Shown one piece after another: positions 7,896 through 17,271 of a DNA stretch of 64,000 bases (position 1 is its first letter; each line of letters starts with the position of its first letter). The stretch comes from Microbulbifer variabilis. Its GTDB lineage: Bacteria > Pseudomonadota > Gammaproteobacteria > Pseudomonadales > Cellvibrionaceae. The stretch lies in the NCBI RefSeq assembly GCF_023716485.1, contig NZ_CP092418.1, forward strand, positions 2,649,001-2,713,000. The letters run 5' to 3'. The notes below the pieces were generated by a model that worked only from the letters and a program-made list of their open reading frames with translations, searched no databases and was not told the DNA's origin. The position numbers and the translations under genes were made by a program.

Positions 7896-10838
7896 ATGAA
7901 GAGAATGTTGATCAACGCAACCCAGCCTGAGGAGTTGCGTGTAGCACTGGTGGACGGCCAGTGGCTCTATGACCTGGATATTGAAAATCGCACCCGTCAA
8001 CAGAAAAAAGCCAACATCTACAAAGGTAAAATCACCCGTGTAGAACCCTCGCTTGAAGCCGCATTCGTCGACTACGGTGAAGAGCGCCACGGCTTCCTTC
8101 CCCTGAAAGAAATTTCCCGAGAATACTTCCTCAAGCAACCCAAGGACATCGAAGGCCGCATCAAGATTAAAGATGTCGTCAAAGAGGGGATGGAGGTTGT
8201 TGTTCAGGTAGATAAGGAAGAGCGCGGCAACAAAGGCGCCGCCCTCACCACATTTATCAGTCTCGCCGGGCGCTATCTGGTACTAATGCCGAACAACCCC
8301 CGTGCCGGCGGCATCTCCCGTCGCATTGAGGGCGATGAACGCTCTGAGCTACGTGACGCCCTAGCCAGCGTGGATGTCCCCTCTGGCATGGGCATGATTG
8401 TACGCACCGCCGGTGTGGGCCGCAGTGGCGAAGAGCTGCAATGGGATCTCAACTACCTCCTGCAACTGTGGAGCTTAATCAAAGAATCAGCGGACAAAAA
8501 TAGCGCGCCCGAATTCCTCTTCCAGGAAAGCAATGTAATCATCCGGGCGATTCGCGATTACATGCGCGATGATATTGGTGAAGTTATTGTTGATGATGCG
8601 GATGCCTTTAAACTAGTAAAGGGCTTTGCTGAACAAGTAATGCCCCACTACGCCCACAAGGTAAAGTTCTACGAAGATAGCATTCCGCTCTTCAACCGAT
8701 ACCAAATCGAAAGCCAGATTGAGACCGCCTTTGAACGCGAAGTAAAACTTCCCTCCGGCGGCTCAATCGTTATTGATGTGACTGAAGCACTGGTCTCCAT
8801 TGATATCAACTCCTCCCGCGCCACCAAAGGCGGAGACATTGAGGAGACCGCGCGCAACATCAACCTGGAAGCCGCCGATGAGATTGCCCGCCAGCTGCGC
8901 CTGCGCGATATGGGCGGCCTGGTCGTGATCGACTTTATCGACATGCAAAGCAAGTCCAATCAGCGCGAAGTTGAAAAGCGCATGGAGAAAGCTCTCAGCA
9001 TGGACCGCGCCCGTGTACAAGTTGGCCGCATCTCCCGCTTCGGCTTGCTGGAAATGTCACGCCAGCGCCTGCGCCCATCTCTCGGTGAAACCACCTTCCG
9101 CGTTTGCCCCCGCTGTAGCGGCCAAGGCACTATTCGCGGCACCAAATCTCTGGCCCTCTCTATCTTGCGCCTAGTAGAAGAAGAGGCCAAGAAGGAGCGC
9201 AGCGCAGAGATTCGCGCAATTACCCCGGTAAACGTTGCGACCTACCTCCTCAACGAGAAGCGCAAGGCGATCTCCCAAATTGAGTCACGCAATAAAACCC
9301 GCGTAGTGGTCGTACCTAATGCGGAAATTGAAACGCCGCACTTTGAGGTTCAGCGCCTACGCGATGACGACACATCTACCCTCGAAACCTCCTATAAAAT
9401 ATCTGGAAGCGTAGAGGAAACTGTCACCAAGAAAGAAGAGCAGCCAAAGCGCCCACAAGCACAGCCTGTTGTACAACCGCTCGCGCACACCGCACCGGCA
9501 CCAACTCCGGAGAAAAAACCGGAGCCAGGTCTGTTTAGCCGCCTGATAAACGCTATTGCTGAGCTTTTCACCAGCAAAGAAGAAGAGCCCAAAAAGCATC
9601 AGAAGTCCCAAAACCGCGGTAAAGATTACCAGCGCAATCGCAACCGCAATCGCAATCAGCGCAGTAGCAACCGTGGCAGTCGCAATGAACGCCAGGCTCG
9701 CCGCAAAGACGATCGCCGCGAAGATAGCAAGAGCGATGACCTGCGCGAAGCCAGGCAGACCACAAAGTCGTTCGATGAGCGTGATAGCGGAGCCGACCGC
9801 GGTGAAGGACAGCGCCGTCGCCGCCGCCGCCGTAGCGGAGACAATCGCCGTAAAGATGAAAATCGCGGCAACGTCTCCGAGGGTAACACTAACGAAAACA
9901 TCTCACAGGTAGATGAAAGCGCCGATCAGGATCGCCCGGCACGTCGCCCCAGCAATGTTCGGGGCCGTCCACAAGCTCGTCGTCGTGGCCGCCGTACAGA
10001 AAACACTGCCGCCACAGCCGTAGCTCAGAGCCAGGAAGAGCTAAATCGCGAAGTCAATGAAGCGATTGACGAAGCGGAAAGTGAAGCCAGGAAATCCAGG
10101 GATACCGCAACCAAAAACTTAAGCGAAGCTCCTGTGAGTGAGGCGGCGAAGCCCAAGCACAAAGAGCAAAAAGCTCCCGAGCCCACCCAGGTAACCGAGC
10201 CCAAGCCTGTAGTGAAGGCTCCTGAGCAAAAGCCTTTTGCGCCTAAGGTTTCTGAAAGCCAAGCGGAAGTAAAGCCAGTTGCAGAGGCCTCCCCAAAGGC
10301 ACAGCCAGCAATCCCAAACGAGGCACCCGCTCAGCAATCAGTAACACCTGAAAAGGCTACTGCAACCAGAGAAGAGCAACCCTCTCCTACCCTGGTAACC
10401 CCCAAAGCCTCTCAAGAAGTACAAGCCACAAAAGTGTCGGCACCTGCTACTAACGTGGAGGCTACCGCAGCAACTGAAGATGCTGAAGAAACTGCCCTAA
10501 AAGAAGCCAGTGAAGCCGCAAAGGCATCGGTAGAGCAAGGCGACGCTATCGCCAGAGAGGAAATGATGGCTGCAGAAGCTAAAGCTTCTGAGGAAATCGC
10601 TACGCCGGCAACTCAGGGACGCGCCGGCAACGACCCGCGCATCAACCCCAAGCCATTGCTGGAGTTGGCAATCGTGACAGAGCATCGTGACATAGGCTCC
10701 CAGCAGCCGCTAGACACCGCTCAACCAGCGGCCATCCAGCACAGTCCTCGTGCACTTGCACGCCCAGCCAATGACCCGCGTGTGGCACGTCAAGTAACAC
10801 AGGCTAATACTGACCACAATTCTGCAGAAGCAGGCTAA
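7896..10838 (+). CDS. rne: Ribonuclease E
   Basis: This is the endoribonuclease that initiates mRNA decay and processes rRNA and tRNA. The start at 7896 is chosen because [20 protein letters not shown] is the canonical N-terminus and AAGGAA precedes it; the frame is open 45 nt further upstream. The 980-residue protein has an S1 domain at about 37-120, the 5' sensor, catalytic Asp residues in [10 protein letters not shown] and VVIDFIDM, and the zinc link CPRCSGQG. The long C-terminal half is low complexity, with Arg-rich RNA-binding stretches and Ala/Glu/Pro repeats, as expected for the degradosome scaffold. It ends with RNDPR-like short motifs. Confidence 0.97.
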   Translation: MKRMLINATQPEELRVALVDGQWLYDLDIENRTRQQKKANIYKGKITRVEPSLEAAFVDYGEERHGFLPLKEISREYFLKQPKDIEGRIKIKDVVKEGMEVVVQVDKEERGNKGAALTTFISLAGRYLVLMPNNPRAGGISRRIEGDERSELRDALASVDVPSGMGMIVRTAGVGRSGEELQWDLNYLLQLWSLIKESADKNSAPEFLFQESNVIIRAIRDYMRDDIGEVIVDDADAFKLVKGFAEQVMPHYAHKVKFYEDSIPLFNRYQIESQIETAFEREVKLPSGGSIVIDVTEALVSIDINSSRATKGGDIEETARNINLEAADEIARQLRLRDMGGLVVIDFIDMQSKSNQREVEKRMEKALSMDRARVQVGRISRFGLLEMSRQRLRPSLGETTFRVCPRCSGQGTIRGTKSLALSILRLVEEEAKKERSAEIRAITPVNVATYLLNEKRKAISQIESRNKTRVVVVPNAEIETPHFEVQRLRDDDTSTLETSYKISGSVEETVTKKEEQPKRPQAQPVVQPLAHTAPAPTPEKKPEPGLFSRLINAIAELFTSKEEEPKKHQKSQNRGKDYQRNRNRNRNQRSSNRGSRNERQARRKDDRREDSKSDDLREARQTTKSFDERDSGADRGEGQRRRRRRRSGDNRRKDENRGNVSEGNTNENISQVDESADQDRPARRPSNVRGRPQARRRGRRTENTAATAVAQSQEELNREVNEAIDEAESEARKSRDTATKNLSEAPVSEAAKPKHKEQKAPEPTQVTEPKPVVKAPEQKPFAPKVSESQAEVKPVAEASPKAQPAIPNEAPAQQSVTPEKATATREEQPSPTLVTPKASQEVQATKVSAPATNVEATAATEDAEETALKEASEAAKASVEQGDAIAREEMMAAEAKASEEIATPATQGRAGNDPRINPKPLLELAIVTEHRDIGSQQPLDTAQPAAIQHSPRALARPANDPRVARQVTQANTDHNSAEAG

Positions 10839-10850
10839 GCAACCATCAAA

Positions 10851-10882
10851 GCCGCCAGCAGTTGTACTGCTGGCGGCTTTTT
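10851..10882 (+). terminator. Rho-independent terminator of rne
   Basis: A perfect 11-bp stem (GCCGCCAGCAG with CTGCTGGCGGC), a 5-nt loop and a run of five T lie 12 nt after the rne stop. Confidence 0.95.
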
Positions 10883-10959
10883 ACATCTGAAGAATTGCCC
10901 TTGACTGGTCAATAAATCACCTAACCCATTGAACTAATTGAAAAAATTTAAAACGGCAC

Positions 10960-10987
10960 TTGTATGTAGCACGAAGCTATGTATAAT
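10960..10987 (+). promoter_or_regulatory. Sigma-70 promoter of tRNA-Ser
   Basis: A TTGTAT -35 box (10960-10965) and a perfect TATAAT -10 box (10982-10987), 16 nt apart, lie 14 nt upstream of the tRNA 5' end. Confidence 0.75.
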
Positions 10988-11001
10988 GCACAGCACAATT
11001 T

Positions 11002-11089
11002 GGTGGGGTGGCTGAGTGGTCGAAAGCGGCGGTCTTGAAAACCGTTGACTGTAACAGGTCCCAGGGTTCGAATCCCTGCCCCACCGCCA
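11002..11089 (+). tRNA. tRNA-Ser(UGA)
   Basis: A complete class II tRNA of 88 nt. The acceptor GGTGGGG pairs with CCCCACC, then the discriminator G and an encoded CCA. The anticodon loop CTTGAAA gives UGA, a long variable arm follows, and the T arm contains GGTTCGAATCC. Its 3' part from 11032 is the attachment site of the adjoining prophage. The insertion leaves the tRNA sequence intact and changes only the DNA downstream of it. Confidence 0.97.
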
Positions 11090-11090
11090 T
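11032..11090 (+). repeat. Attachment site, left copy (within tRNA-Ser)
   Basis: This 59-bp segment from the anticodon stem through CCA plus one base is repeated exactly at 45586-45644. The sequences diverge on both sides, which fixes the crossover interval. Confidence 0.97.
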
Positions 11091-11127
11091 ATAAAGCCTT
11101 GTAAATCATAGAGTTGCAAGCACCGAA

Positions 11128-11160
11128 GGGCGGTACCAATCTTCTTGGTACCGCCCTTTT
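11128..11160 (+). terminator. Phage-supplied terminator behind tRNA-Ser
   Basis: A perfect 12-bp stem (GGGCGGTACCAA with TTGGTACCGCCC), a 5-nt loop and a T run lie 38 nt after the tRNA. It is inside the prophage, so it now ends tRNA transcription in the lysogen. Confidence 0.9.
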
Positions 11161-11168
11161 TCGTTTAA

Positions 11169-11190
11169 GTCTCAACAAAGTCTCAACGCA
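11169..11190 (+). repeat. Probable integrase arm site, left
   Basis: A 22-bp sequence made of two GTCTCAAC units separated by three bases. It recurs identically and in the same orientation at 45475-45496 near the other end. Location and symmetry suit arm-type binding of a P2/lambda-like integrase; binding itself is inferred. Confidence 0.7.
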
Positions 11191-11334
11191 AAAATATCTC
11201 TTACTGCCAGGGAGGCGGAAAGTGCATATGCACACAACATCCCCTTCCCCACCTCTCAGCTGACTTATTAACGGGTAAAGCTGAAGCCGGCTGCGGTAAG
11301 AAGAAGCGGAAAAGCCATCTGAAAAGGAGTTTTT

Positions 11335-11853
11335 ATGGCAGGCTTCAAGCTAGGTATGTGCGAGGAACTAGAGCGCAGATATGCCGAACTCAGGCGGCAA
11401 TCGATCCAAATGGCCAATGAGGCACTGGATCTACCAGATACCCGCCTTGCACTTGTCGATAGTGCCTCCTATGCGGCTTTCCAGCTTTGGGAGAATCATC
11501 CCAACCGGAAGGTTGATTGGGACTGGCCTTCTTCCTGGATGAGCTGGAAACTCAAATTCCCTAAACGATTTGAATCTGCGACTTGGGTTGGGAGCCGCCT
11601 AGTAGGCTTTGCTATGGGGCGCCCTACATATCACGCTACAGGGCTAAGGCTGGACTATATCGAGAAATCACCAGAAGCTGGGGAACCACATTTAGACCTA
11701 ACTTATTTGGCCCTATACGCCTATGCCACTCTTCTCGGAGCTACGCATGTAAAAATCATGCACCCTATGAATAGTGATGTCCGAGATTACTATGAACACA
11801 AAGGGTTCCAGTACGACCCCAAAAGCGACAGCTGTATCCGGAGAATTATTTGA
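11335..11853 (+). CDS. GNAT-like acetyltransferase domain protein
   Basis: This 172-residue protein begins after an AAAAGGAG ribosome site. The C-terminal part has the layout of a GNAT fold: strands around VGFAMGRPTYHATGLRLDYI, a helix near LTYLALYAYATLLGATHVKI and the terminal YYEHKGFQYD, which matches the usual GNAT ending YYxxxGF. The acetyl-CoA loop is not clearly recognisable, so activity is uncertain. It is first in a three-gene group with overlapping ends (ATGA with the next). It lies at the left prophage end and is probably accessory. Confidence 0.6.
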   Translation: MAGFKLGMCEELERRYAELRRQSIQMANEALDLPDTRLALVDSASYAAFQLWENHPNRKVDWDWPSSWMSWKLKFPKRFESATWVGSRLVGFAMGRPTYHATGLRLDYIEKSPEAGEPHLDLTYLALYAYATLLGATHVKIMHPMNSDVRDYYEHKGFQYDPKSDSCIRRII

Positions 11854-12071
11854 TGAATGACAAAATCAAAGACTTCAATACTGCTCATGACGCGAAGCTC
11901 AAAAAGCTTTCCAAAGAAGAGCGGGCTAAAGCCGGCCTAAAAAAACTAGCCCAACAAATGAAAGTAGGCAAAGGCAAAATCAAAGAGCCAGAAGGCTTGG
12001 CGTCTGGAAAAAGTGACAAAGATGGAAAGATGATCATTGATCTCGATGAGGACCATGACGATGAGCGATAA
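11850..12071 (+). CDS. Small highly charged protein, unknown
   Basis: A 73-residue protein rich in Lys, Asp and Glu with an acidic tail (DLDEDHDDER). Its ATG overlaps the stop of the GNAT-like gene, so translation is probably coupled. The N-terminal KKLSKEERAKAGLKKLAQQM is likely helical. No family recognised. It might be a partner of the upstream protein. Confidence 0.6.
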   Translation: MMNDKIKDFNTAHDAKLKKLSKEERAKAGLKKLAQQMKVGKGKIKEPEGLASGKSDKDGKMIIDLDEDHDDER

Positions 12072-12204
12072 GCCACTAACCGACAAAGAGAAGCAGTTCA
12101 CTGTTCTGCCTAATGAAGCAGACCCCAAAAGCTCATACACAAAGGCAAAGCAAGCAATCTCGAAGGCATTATCCGAAGTGAAAAGAACAAAAGGCTCAAG
12201 GTAA
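12061..12204 (+). CDS. Small 47-residue protein, unknown
   Basis: An ATG at 12061 inside the end of the previous gene opens a 47-codon frame to a TAA at 12202-12204. GAGGA stands about 9 nt upstream. The product starts MSDKPLTDKEKQFTVLPNEA and ends in a basic helix-like stretch. The 11-nt overlap suggests translational coupling with the two preceding genes. No function is evident. Confidence 0.5.
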   Translation: MSDKPLTDKEKQFTVLPNEADPKSSYTKAKQAISKALSEVKRTKGSR

Positions 12205-12526
12205 CTGGGAGGGCAAGACTGTTACTACCGATCAAGCCGGTACAAATCATATCCAGCTTTAAAGGTGGCTTCAGACACCCATCGCCCCGGTAATAGATAC
12301 CAGGATTTCGTGGTCCTGAGCAGTGAAAAATCTGTTCAAAGCGCTTCAAAACCTTTCACAGTGTGAAATCTCCATTGACTTCAGACCCCGCACCAGCTCA
12401 AGCGCTGGCCACTTGTGTCATTTCACCAGCTAAAAGAGCACCCAAAATCGGCAGGCGTGGGGAGGAGTGACCGGTGGCCCTTTTTGTCGCACAATTAATG
12501 ATCAAAAAAATCAGAAGGAACTGATT

Positions 12527-13000
12527 ATGCGAGTTTTCAAGGGGCTTTTGACCTTTAGTGCTTTCTTTCTAGCTTTGACGGGGTGCAATGACACAATGAA
12601 AGAAAGTGAAATCTACCCAACTATAGATAACCTGCTGGAAGTTGATGCTAACCAACTCAAAATTATAGAGGCCCGAAACACTGATGATGGCATCCTGATT
12701 GTAATAGGTGAGTCATCGAACAACCGCTGTGATATTCAGATCCAAAGCAAACGATTAGGGGGCAGGTTTGTTTACAACTCCTTAGAAGGTCAGCCTGAAA
12801 GTGTTAAAGTCCAGTGCCAATGGAACGACAATCATTTTAATCAGTCTCGAAAGAATTTTACTTCCTTTGCTCTAAGACTAGAAAAAGCTTCGATTACGGT
12901 TGATCTTCAGCTAGTCGACCTATATCACAATAAATATTTAGCTTTTACACTTATTGAGGCACCACTATCAAACGAATTAAAAACAACAGGACGGATGTAA
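12527..13000 (+). CDS. Small lipoprotein, unknown
   Basis: A 157-residue protein with a type II signal peptide: MRVFKGLLTFSAFFLALTGC, where Cys20 follows a good lipobox (LTGC). The start at 12527 is set by the AAGGAA ribosome site and the signal peptide; the frame is open further upstream. The mature part shows no recognised domain; a CDIQIQSKRLGG segment and a second Cys (VQCQW) could form a disulfide. It is followed after one base by the DUF2971 gene. The pair is AT-richer than the phage genes and is probably cargo. Confidence 0.75.
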   Translation: MRVFKGLLTFSAFFLALTGCNDTMKESEIYPTIDNLLEVDANQLKIIEARNTDDGILIVIGESSNNRCDIQIQSKRLGGRFVYNSLEGQPESVKVQCQWNDNHFNQSRKNFTSFALRLEKASITVDLQLVDLYHNKYLAFTLIEAPLSNELKTTGRM

Positions 13001-13001
13001 A

Positions 13002-13802
13002 GTGGACTTAATCTATCATTACACAGACATTCAAGGGCTCTTTGGGATTCTCGATAAAGATGAGTTTTGGTTAACTGATCATAGATTTCTTAATGATCCA
13101 TCAGAGGGGGCCTACGCTGATGAAATACTGAAAGACAATAAAGATAAAATTCTGGCCGACTGCAACCCGGAATCACATGAATTAATATTCTACAATCTAG
13201 AACGAACATATACAGGTAGTGAGAATTATCACTCACGCATCTATGTAGGATCATTCTCAGCAGCTCCAGACCGCTTGAGTCAATGGCGTGGATACTGCGC
13301 AGAAAATGGGGGCTACTGTATTGGCTTTAATCTCAAGAAATTACAAGAAATATCAACTGATTATGACTTCTGCAAATGTAATTATGATTATGAAAAAGTT
13401 ATTTCTCGGTGGAAGGAGCTTGCCGGGTTTTATCACAACTCACTTTTAGGCGTTGACTACGCCACAGAAGAAATACACAAATCAGAGAAATTCCAGGATG
13501 CCTTTAATTTTGTAATCAACAAAACTCACATGCGATTTGAAACTAAAGATCCCGGCTATTACGAAGAAGAAGAAATACGACTTTATAGAGACCTACCAAT
13601 CTCAAACAACGAGACTTGCTACAGACCATCGCAAGGCGCTCTCATACCTTTCATAAAGTTGAAAGGCATAAAAGATTGCATAGAGGAAATAATTGTTGGA
13701 CCTTTAGGTGATGCAGAGAGGAATTATTTAGCCTTATCCGAATATAAAGCACAGAAGAGCGCAAATTTCGTATTAGCACCCTCTGCAATAAGATTCCGAT
13801 AA
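13002..13802 (+). CDS. DUF2971 family protein
   Basis: A 266-residue protein with a GTG start directly after the lipoprotein stop. It has the family signature: HYTDIQGLFGIL near the N-terminus, LTDHRFLNDPSEG at about 24-36, SFSAAPDRLSQWRGYCAENGGYCIGF around 85-110, and a late IIVGPLGD motif. DUF2971 proteins have no settled biochemical role but are frequent in mobile islands, sometimes near defence genes. A role in phage exclusion here would be speculation. Confidence 0.8.
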   Translation: MDLIYHYTDIQGLFGILDKDEFWLTDHRFLNDPSEGAYADEILKDNKDKILADCNPESHELIFYNLERTYTGSENYHSRIYVGSFSAAPDRLSQWRGYCAENGGYCIGFNLKKLQEISTDYDFCKCNYDYEKVISRWKELAGFYHNSLLGVDYATEEIHKSEKFQDAFNFVINKTHMRFETKDPGYYEEEEIRLYRDLPISNNETCYRPSQGALIPFIKLKGIKDCIEEIIVGPLGDAERNYLALSEYKAQKSANFVLAPSAIRFR

Positions 13803-14773
13803 GCACCACTTGTGCAAAATCTGCGGACATTGAATTTTTTTCGAGCCTTGCTGGTGTGGGTTACCAATTAATCCATACCACATAAAAATCCTCGGAGAGA
13901 TCGATTAAGAATAAGTAATTATATGTAAATGTTAGCAGGACCCATCACCAAACTGTTCCACTCTGCTCAAAAGCTCATTTCCTCTTGCATGCAGAGACAC
14001 CCACTGCAAACTAAAAGTGCTTCGGTCAAACTTTAACTATCTCATAATTAACACATCTTTTTCTTAAATACTTTTTCCAATGAATAGTTAATTACCCTAA
14101 CAGTCCTACATACTAACTTAGCAGCATATTATGCGCAGGAACCTCCGGCCCCATCCCTTAAAAGAGCTAGAGTTGACCGTTAGGGATCAGAAACACCTCC
14201 TAGCAAGGCGATATTTTTTTGCCTCCCATATTCATCCTGGGAAAGAGAGGGGTTAATGAAAACACTAACAGCCTCACTCAACAGTAATTACAAAAGGATA
14301 CCAACTTTAAAAAAGCAACAGACGAGTAGGTTCAATTTGTAATAAATTGCCTGAAGATCAGGCCTAGAGCGAACCGGGATGGTACGCCATTGAATGAGTT
14401 GCTTGTGGAGCTACAAGATAAGAGAATTGCAATTATTGCTTGAAACTTAGCATGTGAAATTAATGAGATGAAAAAATTATTTTATCTGTAAAGAAAGCTT
14501 ATATCATCTCTTCTCCAGCTTATGGGTAAGAGCATTTCAGAAAAAATAGAAATTAAAGAGGCACATTAAAATCAATGTATAGCTGGTATAGTTGTAGACA
14601 GCCTCTTTACATCTCTAACAAAACTACCCGACATGTAGATAGCTACTTATTAACTTTCACATAGCTTAGCCCCTTTGAATATAAGGTTTTAATATAACTT
14701 AATGCCACTCTTTTAAACTGGGGGAGCTAAAGTTGATTTATCTGATGTATATCAAAGCTTTAGGTTTTAAAAC
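13803..14773. other. AT-rich stretch without a convincing gene
   Basis: About 970 nt with frequent stops in all frames. One short frame near 14350-14450 (LKIRPRANRDGTPLNEL and on) has protein-like composition but no start or continuation; it may be a decayed gene fragment. No RNA gene was recognised. Confidence 0.6.
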
Positions 14774-15415
14774 ATGTCTGATCCCAAGTGCAACCATGAG
14801 AGCTCAGAAAAAAATCATGTAGATAGCCTTGCAACTCCAGCAGCGAGCCAAACCTCATCAACTTTCATAGCCTTGCTGAATGCCTATCAAGCGTATAAAG
14901 CAGGTGTCCCAGGAGCATTAAATATAGAAAATCAAAGCCCTTATGTGTTGAAGTATGCCAATACATTTTGGCTAAATAATATTATGGGGTTGAACATACC
15001 TGGCTTCAGCATTCCTGGTAATGGGAAAGGGGCAGAAATTCCTTTCGCTGCAAGCGCATGGAGTGATGCTAAGCTTGGTGTGGCATATGACTATTGCGAA
15101 AATTTTAGCGAGGGGGGGAAGCGTAGGATATTTATATTCACCCAATGGAAGTCAGCAACATTTGCTTTTATGGGGGCATGTGCACCATTTTGGAGTAAAG
15201 ATGCAAACGGAGTCCTTCAACCACCAGAATTGCCACCACTGAAAATACCAGACCCAAAAGATAAAAATAAATTAATATATAATTCAGAATGGGGTTTAAA
15301 AAGCATATGGGAAGTTGGAGTTTTTGATGCTACTCCAGATAAGCTAGAAATAAAGTATTTAACGAATGGAAATACTATTCATGTTTTGGTGCAAAAGCAA
15401 TCAAGCACTCAGTGA
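14774..15415 (+). CDS. Unknown protein, possible secreted or effector cargo
   Basis: A 213-residue protein of moderate GC at the left prophage end, outside the phage operons. No classical signal peptide. The N-terminal 30 residues are Ser/Ala/Thr rich and probably disordered. From about 45 on, NIENQSPYVLKYANTFWL, IPGNGKGAEIPFAAS and RRIFIFTQWKSATFAFMGAC suggest a beta-sandwich, reminiscent of small pore-forming or aegerolysin-like folds, but I could not assign a family. It stands alone between non-coding flanks, so it probably has its own promoter, as in phage moron genes. Confidence 0.65.
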   Translation: MSDPKCNHESSEKNHVDSLATPAASQTSSTFIALLNAYQAYKAGVPGALNIENQSPYVLKYANTFWLNNIMGLNIPGFSIPGNGKGAEIPFAASAWSDAKLGVAYDYCENFSEGGKRRIFIFTQWKSATFAFMGACAPFWSKDANGVLQPPELPPLKIPDPKDKNKLIYNSEWGLKSIWEVGVFDATPDKLEIKYLTNGNTIHVLVQKQSSTQ

Positions 15416-15432
15416 AAGCTTGTCTTTTAGGA

Positions 15433-15443
15433 GGGGGGGGGGG
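15433..15443. repeat. Run of eleven G
   Basis: An uninterrupted 11-G tract lies 18 nt after the preceding stop codon. Such tracts change length by slippage and are also prone to sequencing error. Confidence 0.9.
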
Positions 15444-15459
15444 CAAGTCACTAAACAGG

Positions 15460-15774
15460 TTATTTATAGGGCCGTAAGATGATCTGCTTGTAGCATAAGT
15501 AATTGCAACTATTACTTGCAATCAAGTAAGAAATCAACTCTTCTCTCTCTAAAATCCCTCCCCACCTTATTAAGCGCTCGGTATAGGCCCCTGTCACAAT
15601 ATCCAAAATCTGCAACCAAGAATAAAACTTTGCTTTCTTAAACTTCGCAATTTCTTCCGCTAACTCCAATGCCGCCTCTTCAGTAGGCGCAGAACCTCTT
15701 TAGCTTTTTGCACCACCATTCATTAAATGGACTCCTTCGGCAAATATTGCAAACCTGTTGATCTCTCCTCCCAT
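15460..15774 (-). pseudogene. Small phage gene interrupted by an in-frame TAA
   Basis: From an ATG at 15774 with a near-perfect GGAGG ribosome site, the frame reads MGGEINRFAIFAEGVHLMNG and on for 24 codons, then a TAA at 15700-15702, then continues in the same frame for 79 residues (EEAALELAEEIAKFKKAKFY and on). The second part alone has only a TTG as start. The product would be about 104 residues with a helical middle. It is downstream of the baseplate genes on the same strand. Function unknown. It may be a true nonsense mutation or a sequence error. Confidence 0.6.
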
Positions 15775-15832
15775 AATTACCTCCAATTCAATTACATATT
15801 TATCATGGGTACGGTAATGCCTGTGAGCTCTA

Positions 15833-16561
15833 TCAACCCACAATCGGCGCCAGCTCAGAATCCAGTTTGTCGGCGTCGCTCTTCTGCCCGCTAAATTCCC
15901 CGGCCTGGTCGGGCGCTTTGGTTTTTAGTTTTGTACCGTTATCGGTGTATTCGTGGGTATGTGTTGCGGCGGTGTTGGCAATTGCGCTGGTCACTTTGAT
16001 TAGCTCATCCAGAATCCGTAGTACGTTGCTAGATTCATTCCCAAGCCATACAGTGCCGCCGTCCTTCACTACCAGGCGTTGTTTCAGTTTGGCAAAGCGC
16101 TCTGCCACTGCCTGGCATTGCTCGTTAATGTTTCCCCTGTCATCGATGCGGTAATAGTTGGCCGCATCCTGGGCCAGTAACACATCAGCGGCGCCCAGCT
16201 TCGGTAATAACTCACCCCGCGCAAATACCGAGCGGATAAACGGCCTGTGCGGCAACCCCATAACAAAACCCAGCTCCACCAGGGAGCCCGGTTGCGGGAA
16301 TGCAAATAACCCCCGCTCGGCGCCGATGCCCGTTACCGGTAGCGGTACTTTCTCCATCAGTGGCATGGCCGTATCCGGTTTGCCGTCCGCACCCAGTAGC
16401 TGCACGTCTACGCAATAGCCTGGCTGCTCGTCGGTGCTCTCTACCGCCTCGCTAATGGCTACCTGGGCGTTGATTACCTGGCCCCACAACGGCAAGTGCA
16501 AGCCTCCTGTAAGCTCAGGGAACAGACGCCGCACAATCCGTTTAACAATCTTCTCCAACAT
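15833..16561 (-). CDS. Phage baseplate assembly protein V / spike
   Basis: A 242-residue baseplate spike protein like P2 gpV and Mu gp45. An OB-fold-like middle (PGYCVDVQLLGADGKPD, FAFPQPGSLVELGFVMG) is followed by a C-terminal repeat region ending near the HTHEYTDNGTK stretch, the typical His-rich spike part. The ATG at 16561 is preferred because of a GGAG site; a TTG lies 18 nt upstream. The hub gene ends 2 nt upstream of it, in the same leftward tail operon. Confidence 0.88.
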   Translation of the reverse strand: MLEKIVKRIVRRLFPELTGGLHLPLWGQVINAQVAISEAVESTDEQPGYCVDVQLLGADGKPDTAMPLMEKVPLPVTGIGAERGLFAFPQPGSLVELGFVMGLPHRPFIRSVFARGELLPKLGAADVLLAQDAANYYRIDDRGNINEQCQAVAERFAKLKQRLVVKDGGTVWLGNESSNVLRILDELIKVTSAIANTAATHTHEYTDNGTKLKTKAPDQAGEFSGQKSDADKLDSELAPIVG

Positions 16562-16563
16562 CG

Positions 16564-17271
16564 CTAACGCTCCGCCCAAGGATTGGCCGACCAGGTGATG
16601 TTCATCTTCGCCCCGACCAGTTCAACCCCGGTCAGTATGTCGCCGTTGTACAGCGCACCAGGGCGCATGGTGGGCATCACTGGCAAGGTTGCGCCGTTGT
16701 GGCTGGTTAACTGTCGCTCCCAGGTGCGGTCCACCTGCACCGGGCTAGTGGCCCAGTTGGAATCATTCCAGCTGCCTACAAAGACTTGGCCATCCGTCTG
16801 TTGTTGCCAAAGCAGCTTAGCGATCCCGAAAACCTCCCCAAGGGAATCCATCATGTGATAACCGTTGGCAGTATTGTAGAGAGTTGCCACACGCTGTTTT
16901 AAGTAGGCCATATCACCCGCCGGCAACGTGAATCGAAGCCCAGTGGCCCCAGAGATTGTATTAAGGGCCCCTTGTAGGTCCACGCCGCGAAGCGCCAGCG
17001 GCAAGCGATAATAAAGAGCTGCCGACAGTTCACGACAGAAAATGCGCTGCTGCTTTTTATCAACCTGGGTGCAGGCCTCCACAAACCCGAGAAACCAGGG
17101 CTTGATCGCCGTTACATCATAGCCGCAGCTGAAAACCACCAGGCCCTTCAAACTCTGTTCTGCCTGTACGGTGAACAGCGCTCTACCAGGAGTGAATAAA
17201 TTGACCCGCACATTACTATCCACGATCGCATAGGGAGTACCGGCCACGGTAATTGTTTTGTGCAGTTTCAT
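16564..17271 (-). CDS. Phage baseplate hub-like protein
   Basis: A 235-residue protein between the spike and a baseplate protein gene. The position and the content (VVFSCGYDVTAIKPWFLGFVEACT, LPLALRGVDLQGALNTISGATGL) match tail hub proteins of the gpD/gp44 type that form the base of the tail tube. The end overlaps nothing, but the start overlaps the previous stop by 4 nt (ATGA). It is shorter than P2 gpD (about 390), as in related marine myophages. The call rests on order and local motifs. Confidence 0.7.
   Translation of the reverse strand: MKLHKTITVAGTPYAIVDSNVRVNLFTPGRALFTVQAEQSLKGLVVFSCGYDVTAIKPWFLGFVEACTQVDKKQQRIFCRELSAALYYRLPLALRGVDLQGALNTISGATGLRFTLPAGDMAYLKQRVATLYNTANGYHMMDSLGEVFGIAKLLWQQQTDGQVFVGSWNDSNWATSPVQVDRTWERQLTSHNGATLPVMPTMRPGALYNGDILTGVELVGAKMNITWSANPWAER

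Noticed and set aside
7412..7915. Minus-strand frame across the rne leader
   Set aside because: Composition is not protein-like, no ribosome site was found and it overlaps the rne start; the stems argue for a non-coding leader.
9357..9611. Several antisense frames within the 3' half of rne
   Set aside because: They arise from the biased Arg/Ala/Glu codons of the scaffold region and lack any family features.
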